Assembly (NCBI GenBank): GCA_025363375.1
Contig: JANYDZ010000463.1
Span: 1 to 8,784, forward strand
Source: Hyphomicrobiales bacterium
Lineage (GTDB): Bacteria; Pseudomonadota; Alphaproteobacteria; Rhizobiales; Beijerinckiaceae
Direction of reading: 5' to 3'
DNA: 8,784 bases
The position numbers and the translations under genes were made by a program. The number at the start of each line of letters is the position of its first letter. Position 1 is the stretch's first letter. Under the pieces are notes generated by a model. That model was not told the DNA's origin, did no database searches, and worked only from the letters and a program-made list of their open reading frames with translations. Positions 1-7,089 of the stretch are shown piece by piece.

Positions 1-2330
1 CGGAATTTGGATATCCCGACTATGCGATCGGCCAGGCCATCGAAGCAAACGGCTCGCGCGAAGGCGACGTCCTGCTGCTGCTCGATTGCACCTGGATGTT
101 CGACATATGGCCGCCCACCCGCGCGTTTCAGAAGGCGGGCGGGCGGGTCGCCGGCGTCATTCAAGACCTCATTCCCCTCAGTCACGCGGACACCGTTCAC
201 AGCGACACTGTGGCGGTCTTCGAAAACTGGGTCAGGAACATGCTCAGGACCGCGGATCTTCTGTTCAGCAATTCACGCACGACCGCCAACGTCATCGCCG
301 ATTACGCCGCCGAACAGACGAAGTCAGGCGTGATCGCGGGACATGGCTACATATCCTTCGCGCATTTGGGTTCGGAACTGGACTTCGTCGATCAAGCGAT
401 CGAGCCCAGGGCGCATTTTCGCGCCGCATTTCCCGCCGACCGCCATGTCTATCTTGTCGTCAGCAGCATCGAGCCGCGCAAAGGCCATCCCTACATTCTC
501 TCGGCTTTTGAAAAATACATGGCCGCCGGCGGCAACGGCGTTCTCGTCCTGATCGGACGTCAGGCCTGGATGTCGGACGGAATCCTCGCCGACATCGCCG
601 CTCACCCGAAATTGAACCAACAGATTTTTCTGTTCCGCGATTGCCTCGACAACGAAGTGGACTTCGCCTATCGCAACGCCTCGGCGTTGATCATGGCGTC
701 GCAGCAAGAGGGCTTTGGCCTGCCGATCGTTGAAGCCATGCAGCGGGGCCTGCCGGTCATGTGCAGCGACATACCCGTGTTCAGGGAGATCGCCGATGGA
801 CGGGCGGCTTTTTTCGATTTGGCGAACGACGGCGATCTGACCGCCAAACTCCGGGAATTCGACGCGTCGAAGCAACCCGAAACACGCGCAATCCGAACCC
901 CGACGCCCTGGCTCACATGGCTTCAATCCGCCGAACAACTGGTTGGCCAGGCGCTCGACCCATTGGGGCCGGCAATGAAGGGGCGGCTCGTGGCGCCTGC
1001 CTCGCGGCCGGTTGCGGCAATCCCGCCGCCTCGCCCCCTGCGGCTGTTCGTGGAATGCACCCACACCCACCACAGCGACCTGAATACCGGCATCCAGCGC
1101 GTGGTGCGCAACATCGTGCGGTTCGCGCCGCAAGCGTCGCGTCGATTCGGCATCGAGACGCAACCGGTCATTTTGAACGACGGGAATTTCATCCACGCGG
1201 ATCCGGAGCAGGTTTTAAAAAACAAGACGGCCGGGAAGGGCAAGTCCGAAACGTCCCGGACGCACGCCGCCGCCCCGGGCGACGATCGCGTTCATCCAAC
1301 GCCTCAAAAAGTCTTGCGGCTGGACCAATACGCGACACATGTCGGAAATGTTCTGCTGTTGCCGGACGCCACATGGTTTGGCTCCCCCTGGCAGGCGATC
1401 GCCGATTTCAAAAGCAAGGGCGGCAAGGTCGTCGGCGTCGCCTACGATCTGATCCCGATCACGCACCCGGAAACGGTTCTGCCCGAACTCACCGAATCAT
1501 TCGGGCTATGGGCGCAAAAATTTTATTCGGAAATCGACGGGCTGATGGGGATATCCAAATCCACTTGCGATTCCGTCGCGGCCTACCTCAGGGAACCCGT
1601 GTTCCAGCAAAAGCGGATGGACCCGTTGCCGATGGACTTTTTCCATCTCGGCGCGGAACTTGACTTTTTCGATCCCGATGAAAGCCCCCGCGACCACATC
1701 CGCGACATTTTTTCCACGCCGCGTCACGTATTCATGGCGGTGGGAAGCATCGAGCCAAGAAAGAACACGGCTTTCATACTCGACGCTTTCGAAGCGCTCT
1801 GGAAGAGCGGCGGAGACTCGACGCTGGTTATTGTCGGCAAGCAGGAATGGCGCGTCGAAGCGCTGATCGAACGGATCAACGCGCATCCCCGGCTCGGGCA
1901 GTCGCTTTTCCTGCTTCGGGACGTGACGGACGCGGAACTGGATTTTGGCTATCGGAACGCGTCGGCCCTGGTCATGGCGTCGATCATCGAGGGCTTTGGA
2001 CTACCCATCGTGGAAGCCTGTCAACGCGGACTTCCGGTGTTGTGCAGCGACATTCCCGTTTTCCGCGAGATCGCCGATGAACGCGCTTCTTTCTTCCCGC
2101 TGTCCTCCCCGGACGCGCTGACAGAAGCCTTGCGCAAATTCGCCGCCGAAAACGATCCGGCGCAGCGAAGCCTTCGCGTTCCCGGCCATTGGCTGAGTTG
2201 GGCGGAAAGCGTCGCGCAACTGGTGTCGCGCGCTTTGCCGCTCGCTTACAAGGACAACATTGTTCCCGCCCCCCTTCCATCCGAAGATGTCCGGATGGCC
2301 TCGCCGGCGCGTCAACAAGAGAAACTTTGA
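1..2330 (+). CDS. Tandem-domain GT4 glycosyltransferase (5' truncated by window edge)
   Basis: The frame is open from the left edge (first full codon at base 3) to TGA at 2328-2330, giving 775 visible residues. The true start lies outside, so the ATG at 96 is internal. Two homologous GT-B arms are visible, at about residues 21-318 and 448-745. Each has an acceptor-side core (LLLLDCTW / VLLLPDATW, then DLIP), an SIEPRK phosphate-contact-like motif, and the GT4 EGFGLPIVEA motif (E-x7-E; Glu236/Glu244 and Glu663/Glu671). Before the second arm lies a segment with LNTGIQRVVR, typical of the N-terminus of this GT family; the matching part of arm one should be off-window. A Lys/Arg/Ala-rich, probably disordered insert lies at about residues 400-440. 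GT4 enzymes use activated sugars to extend glycans in the cytoplasm, so two arms suggest a bifunctional polysaccharide transferase. Sugar and linkage cannot be read. The methyltransferase gene follows by 3 bases. Confidence 0.9.
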   Translation, partial: EFGYPDYAIGQAIEANGSREGDVLLLLDCTWMFDIWPPTRAFQKAGGRVAGVIQDLIPLSHADTVHSDTVAVFENWVRNMLRTADLLFSNSRTTANVIADYAAEQTKSGVIAGHGYISFAHLGSELDFVDQAIEPRAHFRAAFPADRHVYLVVSSIEPRKGHPYILSAFEKYMAAGGNGVLVLIGRQAWMSDGILADIAAHPKLNQQIFLFRDCLDNEVDFAYRNASALIMASQQEGFGLPIVEAMQRGLPVMCSDIPVFREIADGRAAFFDLANDGDLTAKLREFDASKQPETRAIRTPTPWLTWLQSAEQLVGQALDPLGPAMKGRLVAPASRPVAAIPPPRPLRLFVECTHTHHSDLNTGIQRVVRNIVRFAPQASRRFGIETQPVILNDGNFIHADPEQVLKNKTAGKGKSETSRTHAAAPGDDRVHPTPQKVLRLDQYATHVGNVLLLPDATWFGSPWQAIADFKSKGGKVVGVAYDLIPITHPETVLPELTESFGLWAQKFYSEIDGLMGISKSTCDSVAAYLREPVFQQKRMDPLPMDFFHLGAELDFFDPDESPRDHIRDIFSTPRHVFMAVGSIEPRKNTAFILDAFEALWKSGGDSTLVIVGKQEWRVEALIERINAHPRLGQSLFLLRDVTDAELDFGYRNASALVMASIIEGFGLPIVEACQRGLPVLCSDIPVFREIADERASFFPLSSPDALTEALRKFAAENDPAQRSLRVPGHWLSWAESVAQLVSRALPLAYKDNIVPAPLPSEDVRMASPARQQEKL
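63..957 (+). repeat. Glycosyltransferase arm A (protein-level duplication unit)
   Basis: This is the first of two homologous GT-B arms within the large glycosyltransferase. It runs from the GDVLLLLDCTW segment to the SAEQLVGQAL helix. Around the E-x7-E motif it matches arm B at 43 of 51 residues, counted by eye from FAYRNAS to the AAFF segment. Similarity is lower in the N-terminal, acceptor-side half, as expected if the donor site is conserved and the acceptor sites have diverged. Confidence 0.8.
1344..2237 (+). repeat. Glycosyltransferase arm B (protein-level duplication unit)
   Basis: This is the second copy of the GT-B arm, from GNVLLLPDATW to AQLVSRAL. It keeps the same order of motifs as arm A: DLIPITHPET, SIEPRKN, RNASALVMAS, EGFGLPIVEA, then CSDIPVFREIAD. 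The last motif is identical in the two arms. The catalytic-type glutamates are present in both, so neither arm looks dead from its motifs. Confidence 0.8.
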
Positions 2331-2333
2331 AAC

Positions 2334-3311
2334 ATGTTTGAAAAACTGTCGCGGATGGCAACACGGCTGCTGGGCGGAGCCTCGTCGGCGGACGGATCGT
2401 CCAGCGGCGCGAACCGCAAAACCCTGAGCGTTGACGGCTTTTGCGAAGAGACACTCGACGAATTCGTCGCCATGGTGGACGCCAAGGGCGGCCCGCCATT
2501 TCTGGATTCCGCTCCTGAGTGGAGATCCCTCTCCTACCGGCCATCAGTCAAAGTCGATACAGCCGTTGATCCTTTTTCCGACGCGTATTTTGCGCTGCAA
2601 ACCGCCTTGTACAAGGAGATTTCAGGCCGCGACATCAATCAATCCGCCAACGAAAAGACCGATTTCAATTTCGAGGATCACGTAGCCAGCCCCAATCCCT
2701 ACGGCGGACGCGATCCCAACCTGGTGGCGATCCACTATGTCCGCCTGTCCAAACTCATGCGTTTTGCCGCCCCTCCCGCGCACGCCCGCGTGCTGGACAT
2801 GGGATGCGGCTGGGGACTGTCCACGGAATTGTTCGCGACCATGGGCTGCAAGGTGACCGGCGTCGACATCAACCCGTCTTTCGTTGGTTTGGTGAATGAA
2901 CGAAACAAGCGTTTGAAGCTCGATATCGAGGCCTTTCAGGGCGGCTTTGACGACTTTCCGCTGACCGGGGAGTTCGATCTCGTCGTCTTTTACGAGTGTC
3001 TTCACCACGCGCTGAAGCCGTGGGACGTCATCGCAAGATTGAGCCGGAACCTTGCGCCCGGCGGATCCCTCGCTTTCGCGGGCGAACCCATCAATACGCT
3101 GTGGTGGCCGCATTGGGGCATGCGGCTGGACCCGCTTTCGGTCTATTGCATTCGCAAGTTTGGCTGGTTTGAAAGCGGCTGGTCGCAGGAATTCATAACG
3201 CAATGCATGACGCGGAGCGGGCTTGCCGTTCGATTTGTGGCGGACGCCGACCCGGTTGTTGGAACCGCCATGGTTGGCACGCGTCCCTTGCCTGTCAGCC
3301 CGGCGGCTTAA
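2334..3311 (+). CDS. Class I SAM-dependent methyltransferase
   Basis: A 325-residue protein. The SAM-binding Rossmann core starts at about residue 152 with motif I VLDMGCGWG (residues 153-161), followed by VTGVDINP, whose Asp would bind the ribose of SAM. Further on are FDLVVFYECLHHAL and LAPGGSLAF, the usual motif II/III region of class I methyltransferases. The first 150 residues match no domain I can name. The C-terminal part is rich in Trp and aromatic residues (WWPHWGM, KFGWFESGW). The gene begins 3 bases after the glycosyltransferase stop, so the two are probably co-transcribed and translationally coupled; the Shine-Dalgarno upstream is weak (AAGAGA). Context suggests it methylates a sugar or glycan end made by the neighbouring transferase, which is inference only. 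The stop TAA at 3309-3311 overlaps the stop of the converging gene. Confidence 0.85.
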   Translation: MFEKLSRMATRLLGGASSADGSSSGANRKTLSVDGFCEETLDEFVAMVDAKGGPPFLDSAPEWRSLSYRPSVKVDTAVDPFSDAYFALQTALYKEISGRDINQSANEKTDFNFEDHVASPNPYGGRDPNLVAIHYVRLSKLMRFAAPPAHARVLDMGCGWGLSTELFATMGCKVTGVDINPSFVGLVNERNKRLKLDIEAFQGGFDDFPLTGEFDLVVFYECLHHALKPWDVIARLSRNLAPGGSLAFAGEPINTLWWPHWGMRLDPLSVYCIRKFGWFESGWSQEFITQCMTRSGLAVRFVADADPVVGTAMVGTRPLPVSPAA

Positions 3312-4021
3312 GGGGCCGCGCCTCCGGCAAACGAGCGCCGGACGGACAGGCCGATGAAATAAACCGCGGTCACAACAAGGCCGATCTTGCCGACGGGGGA
3401 ATGATCGAAACCTTCGGCGATCAACAACACGGCGCTGGCGCTCCAGACGATCGTCATGGCGAGCGTGAGGGCGCGCAGGGATTCCACCCGCAAAGGGTGC
3501 GCAAAATAAACCGGCGCGAACATCAGCGCCGTCAGCGCCAGCACGATCGCCGCGCACACAAGCGGCGGCGGCGAAAACGCCAGGAGATACAGGGCGGCGA
3601 TATTCCACAAAGCGGGAAACCCGCGGAACCAGTTGTCGCGCGTCTTCATGCGGCGGTCCGCGAAGTAAAGCGCCGACGCGCCCACGACAAGCGGACATAG
3701 AATGATCGTTCCATCCGGCCCCATGATTCCCGATTGCCACAGACCAACAACCGGCACGAAAACATAGGTCAGAAAGTCGACGACAAAATCCAGCACATCG
3801 CCGTCGATCCAGCCGGCGTGCTTTTTCACCTGAGCGGCGCGCGCAAGCGTCCCATCGACGCCGTCGATGAAGAGCGCCGCGGCCAGCCACGCGAACATGG
3901 AGGCGAAATCCCGCGCCATCGCCGCCGCCAGCGCAAGAAAGGCCGCCACCGCGCCTGAAGCGGTGAAAAGATGCACCGCGAAGGCGGTGATTCGTTGCGC
4001 CGGAGTGGTTGAGCCGCTCAT
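3308..4021 (-). CDS. pcs: Phosphatidylcholine synthase (CDP-diacylglycerol:choline O-phosphatidyltransferase)
   Basis: An inner-membrane enzyme that joins choline to CDP-diacylglycerol, giving phosphatidylcholine and CMP. The 237-residue protein is hydrophobic with several likely membrane helices. Its CDP-alcohol phosphotransferase motif is D56-G57-x2-A60-R61-x12-G74-x3-D78-x3-D82. The 12-residue spacing, instead of the usual 8, is the form described for Pcs and separates it from PgsA or PssA enzymes. Other Pcs-like stretches are FAVHLFTASGA near the N-terminus, DFLTYVFVPV after the motif, DNWFRGFPALWN and HPLRVESLR. I chose the ATG at 4021 because GGGAA lies 4 bases upstream and the length fits the family (about 240). 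An in-frame ATG at 4069 would add an Arg-rich tail unlike the family and would run towards the divergent gene. Pcs needs choline from outside the cell, which points to a plant- or eukaryote-associated or choline-scavenging lifestyle. Confidence 0.9.
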   Translation of the reverse strand: MSGSTTPAQRITAFAVHLFTASGAVAAFLALAAAMARDFASMFAWLAAALFIDGVDGTLARAAQVKKHAGWIDGDVLDFVVDFLTYVFVPVVGLWQSGIMGPDGTIILCPLVVGASALYFADRRMKTRDNWFRGFPALWNIAALYLLAFSPPPLVCAAIVLALTALMFAPVYFAHPLRVESLRALTLAMTIVWSASAVLLIAEGFDHSPVGKIGLVVTAVYFIGLSVRRSFAGGAAP

Positions 4022-4107
4022 CTGGTTCCCGTCCGCGCCAATACGAACACGGGCCGCGCGCCCGCGCAACGCCTCGCCAGCGCGCCCGCTTCGCGCTAAA
4101 AGGCGTC

Positions 4108-5325
4108 ATGGAGACTCAAACCGACATCCTGATCGCGGGCGCGGGCGCCGCCGGCCTCACGGCGGGGATCGCGCTGGCGGGCGCCGGCTTCCGCGTCGCC
4201 CTGCGCGGCGATCTCGAGACCCGGCGCAACGGGCGCACAGTCGCCTTGTTCGAGGCGTCCCTGCGCCTCTACCGCGCGCTCGGCGTGTGGCGACGCCTGG
4301 CGCCGCTCGCGTGCCCCATCGAGACCATCCGCATCGTTGACGACACCGGCTCGCGCCTGCCGACGCCGCCGCTTGAATTGCAGGCGGAGGAAATCGGCCT
4401 CGACGCGTTCGGCGCCAATATCGAAAACGCCTCCCTCGTCATGGCGCTGGCGGCGATCGCGCGGGAGACCCCGGGGCTGGACCTGCGCGAGACGCGCCTC
4501 GACGATTATGAATTTGCGTCCAGCGACGCGCGCGCCGCAACAGTCGACGGCGAGAAAATCTCGGCGAAACTCATTGTCGGCGCGGACGGGCGAAACTCGC
4601 GGCTGCGCGCCGCCGCCGGCATAAAAACGCGCGAATGGAACTACCCGCAGGTCGCCATCACCGCCCTTTTGCGCCACAGCCGCACCCATTGGCGCGCCTC
4701 GAGCGAGTTCCATACGCGACAGGGCCCCTGCACGCTGGTGCCGCTGCCCGCCGAAGGCGCCAACCGCCATCGCTCCAGCCTTGTCTGGTTGATGAATCCC
4801 GGCGAAGCCAAACGCCGCATGGCGTTGGCGGATGGCGAACTGGCGCGGGAAATCGAGACGCAGACGCGTCGCCTGCACGGCGCCATCGCCCTTGAAGGCC
4901 CGCGCGCCGCGTTTCCCATCTCCGGGCTCGCATGCCAGTCGATGACCGCCAAACGCGCGGCGCTGGTCGCGGACGCCGCGCATTTTTTTCCGCCGATCGG
5001 CGCGCAGGGCCTCAATCTGGGCCTGCGGGACGTGGCGCAACTCGTTGAGTGCCTTGAAACGCGCGGCGCGGACGACCCCGGCGCCGACAAGCCGCTGCGC
5101 GCCTACGACCGCGCGCGGAAACTCGATGTGAGCGTGCGCGCGCTCGGCGTCGATCTTCTCAACCGTTCATTGCTTTGGGACCTCCCGCCGGTCGATTTCG
5201 CGCGCGGCGTTGGCATACTCGCCATGGCCGGGATAGGTCCCTTGCGGCGGGCGCTGTTGCGCGAAGGCGTGACCCCGCCGGGCCGCCTGCCGGCGCTTAT
5301 GCGGCCGCTGGCGGACGCGCGGTGA
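4108..5325 (+). CDS. UbiH/UbiF/COQ6-family FAD-dependent monooxygenase (ubiquinone ring hydroxylase)
   Basis: A 405-residue flavoprotein of the aromatic hydroxylase class, probably adding a hydroxyl to the ubiquinone precursor ring with O2 and NAD(P)H. Visible motifs are the FAD-binding GAGAAG at residues 11-16; RTVALFEASLRLYRALGVW, matching the RTTAL region of UbiH; GADGRNSRLR (158-167), the DG motif; and DAAHFFPPIGAQGLNLGLRD (289-308), the UbiH/COQ6 signature that binds the FAD phosphate and ribityl. The usual GD before AAH is AD here. The ATG at 4108 is preferred because AAAAGG lies 4 bases before it and the Rossmann strand begins at residue 6. An in-frame ATG at 4009 would add 33 Arg-rich residues and overlap pcs. 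Which ring position it hydroxylates cannot be told, because alphaproteobacteria use different combinations of these enzymes. The 86-base gap to divergent pcs shows no clear promoter. Confidence 0.88.
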   Translation: METQTDILIAGAGAAGLTAGIALAGAGFRVALRGDLETRRNGRTVALFEASLRLYRALGVWRRLAPLACPIETIRIVDDTGSRLPTPPLELQAEEIGLDAFGANIENASLVMALAAIARETPGLDLRETRLDDYEFASSDARAATVDGEKISAKLIVGADGRNSRLRAAAGIKTREWNYPQVAITALLRHSRTHWRASSEFHTRQGPCTLVPLPAEGANRHRSSLVWLMNPGEAKRRMALADGELAREIETQTRRLHGAIALEGPRAAFPISGLACQSMTAKRAALVADAAHFFPPIGAQGLNLGLRDVAQLVECLETRGADDPGADKPLRAYDRARKLDVSVRALGVDLLNRSLLWDLPPVDFARGVGILAMAGIGPLRRALLREGVTPPGRLPALMRPLADAR

Positions 5326-5332
5326 GCGGTGC

Positions 5333-6205
5333 ATGAAGCCTTGCCTCGCCGCCCTGCGCTACCGGCTGGAGTATTTTGGGTTCCTGCTCGTCGCGGGATT
5401 GTTTCGCGGCCTGCCGATCGAGCGGGCCTCGGCGCTTTCCGGCAAGAGCTGGCGGCTGATCGCGCCCTTCACCAGCCGGCACCAGCGCGCGAAAAAGCAG
5501 CTTCAACGCGCCTTTCCCGCAAAGACGCCGGCCGAATGCGACGCCATCGCGCGCGAAATGTGGGAGACGATGGGGCGCACGTTCGGCGAGTTTTTCCACC
5601 TCGATGAAATCGCCCCGGGCGGACGCATCGTCGTCGACGACGACACCGCCCAATTGAAAGACGCCGCTCCCGGCGCCGGGTTCGTCGCCTGCGCCGCCCA
5701 CCAGGCCAATTGGGAGATCGCCGTCCGCGGCCTGCCGCTTCGCACGGCGGGCGCCGCCGGCGTTTATCAGCGCATCAAAAACCCCTTTGTCGACGCTTAC
5801 GTGCGACGTCTGCGCGAAAAATTCTACCCCGGGGGCCTGTTCGAGAAACACGCGTCGATCTCGTTCAAACTCATGCGGCACGTGCGCGGCGGCGGCGGCG
5901 TGACGATGATGGCGGATTTGCGCGACAGCCAGGGGGTAAAAGTCCCCTTCTTCGGGCTCGACGCGCCTTCAACCCCGTTTCCCGCCATGATGGCGCGCAG
6001 CCTTGACGCCCCGCTTTACGCGGCCACCATCGTGCGCGAGCCCGGCGCGCGTTTTCGTCTGCGGCTGGACCCGGTCGAGGTTCCGCGCACTGCGGACAGG
6101 GACGCCGACATCGCCCGGGCCACCGCCAACCTCAACGCCGCCTTCGAAGCCAGCATCCGCAGGAGGCCGGAACAATGGATGTGGGCGCACCGCCGTTGGG
6201 GGTGA
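5333..6205 (+). CDS. LpxL/HtrB-type lysophospholipid / lipid A late acyltransferase
   Basis: A 290-residue inner-membrane acyltransferase of the LpxL/LpxM (HtrB) family, which transfers an acyl chain from acyl-ACP to lipid A or a related lipid. The catalytic H-x4-E motif is visible as H123-Q-A-N-W-E128. It is followed by VYQRIKNPFVDAYVRRLRE, MMADLRDSQGVKVPFFG and, at the C-terminus, RRPEQWMWAHRRWG, all in the family's order. A hydrophobic stretch near residues 14-25 (EYFGFLLVAGLF region) fits the N-terminal membrane anchor. Length is normal for the family. The start ATG lies 7 bases after the upstream stop, with GGTGAG (overlapping that stop) as Shine-Dalgarno, so it probably forms an operon with the UbiH-type gene. 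The acyl chain and acceptor cannot be predicted; an ornithine-lipid or other lipid role is possible but less likely. Confidence 0.88.
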   Translation: MKPCLAALRYRLEYFGFLLVAGLFRGLPIERASALSGKSWRLIAPFTSRHQRAKKQLQRAFPAKTPAECDAIAREMWETMGRTFGEFFHLDEIAPGGRIVVDDDTAQLKDAAPGAGFVACAAHQANWEIAVRGLPLRTAGAAGVYQRIKNPFVDAYVRRLREKFYPGGLFEKHASISFKLMRHVRGGGGVTMMADLRDSQGVKVPFFGLDAPSTPFPAMMARSLDAPLYAATIVREPGARFRLRLDPVEVPRTADRDADIARATANLNAAFEASIRRRPEQWMWAHRRWG

Positions 6206-6258
6206 TCGGAACCGGCTGAGCGTGATAGTGTTTCTCAGCTCTAAAAATGGAACGCGCC

Positions 6259-7035
6259 GTGCGTATCGCCACCTGGAACGTCAATTCCGTGCGCCAGCGC
6301 ACGGAACATCTGCTTCGCTATCTGAAGGAGGTGGAGCCGGACGTGCTCTGCCTGCAGGAAATCAAATGTCTCGACGAAGCCTTTCCGCGCCTGGAAGTGG
6401 AATCCGCAGGTTACAACGTGGCGACGCACGGGCAAAAGACGTTTAACGGCGTCGCCATCCTGTCGAAACGCCCCATCGAGGCGACGCGCGGACTGCCCGG
6501 CGACGAGCACGACGAACAATCGCGCTACATCGAGGCGATCGTGCCGCACGGCAAAACAATTATACGCGTCGCCTCGATCTATCTGCCCAACGGCAATCCG
6601 CCGCTCACCGAAAAATATTCCTACAAACTCGCGTGGATGGACCGGTTGATTTCCCGCGCGCGCGAATTGCTGAAGCTGGAGGAATGTTTCGTCCTGGCGG
6701 GCGACTACAACGTCATTCCCGAAGCGCGCGACGCCCGCGACATCGCCGCCTGGACCGGCGACGCGCTTTATCTGCCGGCCACACGCGCGAAGTTTCGGGA
6801 GTTGCTCAATCTAGGCCTCACCGAAGCGCTGCGCGCCACAACCGACGAGGCGGGACTCTATACTTTCTGGGATTATCAGGCGGGCGCCTGGCAGAAAAAC
6901 AACGGCATCCGCATCGATCATCTGCTGTTGTCGCCGCAGGCGGCGGACCGGCTGCAATCGGTCGCCATCGACAAGCACATGCGCGCCCTGGAGAAGCCAT
7001 CCGACCATGTGCCGATCCGGATTGACCTCGCGTAA
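6259..7035 (+). CDS. xth: Exodeoxyribonuclease III (AP endonuclease)
   Basis: A cytoplasmic DNA-repair enzyme of the exonuclease III family: it cuts 5' of abasic sites and has 3'-5' exonuclease and 3'-phosphatase activity. From the chosen start the protein has 258 residues and places N7 (ATWNVN) and E34 (CLQEIKC) at the same numbers as in E. coli exonuclease III. Further on are GDYNV (catalytic Asp/Asn), NNGIRIDHLLLS (Asp) and EKPSDHVPI (catalytic His). I chose GTG at 6259 because GGAA lies 7 bases before it and homologues start MRIATWN. The ATG at 6247, four codons upstream, has no Shine-Dalgarno and is the alternative. It lies 53 bases after the acyltransferase gene and may have its own promoter, though none is clear. 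A short inverted repeat (GCTGAG / CTCAGC, 6215-6239) precedes it. Confidence 0.95.
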   Translation: MRIATWNVNSVRQRTEHLLRYLKEVEPDVLCLQEIKCLDEAFPRLEVESAGYNVATHGQKTFNGVAILSKRPIEATRGLPGDEHDEQSRYIEAIVPHGKTIIRVASIYLPNGNPPLTEKYSYKLAWMDRLISRARELLKLEECFVLAGDYNVIPEARDARDIAAWTGDALYLPATRAKFRELLNLGLTEALRATTDEAGLYTFWDYQAGAWQKNNGIRIDHLLLSPQAADRLQSVAIDKHMRALEKPSDHVPIRIDLA

Positions 7036-7089
7036 CAGTTCCCCGGTGTCGAAACGCTCCAACGGGTTTAACGCGCGCCTTTGCCGCGG

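Noticed and set aside
324..1196. A 290-codon - strand frame opposite the glycosyltransferase
   Set aside because: It lies wholly opposite a well-supported coding region, has low-complexity Arg-rich composition and shows no family motif.
4009..4107. N-terminal extension of the UbiH-type hydroxylase from the ATG at 4009
   Set aside because: It would add 33 Arg-rich residues, overlap the pcs start, and bypass the good Shine-Dalgarno at 4098-4103; the FAD strand begins right after the ATG at 4108.
2622..4109. A 495-codon open frame on the - strand across the methyltransferase and pcs
   Set aside because: It is very rich in Arg/Ala/Gly with no recognisable domain and lies opposite or out of frame to two genes with clear motifs; long antisense frames are expected in GC-rich DNA.
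4096..5040. A 314-codon - strand frame opposite the UbiH-type gene
   Set aside because: It is a mirror of the real gene's codon bias, with no domain; the + strand frame carries three FAD motifs in the right order.
6215..6239. Inverted repeat GCTGAG-N13-CTCAGC before exonuclease III as an operator or terminator
   Set aside because: Six-base arms with a 13-base loop and no T-run are too weak to name, although a regulator site cannot be excluded.
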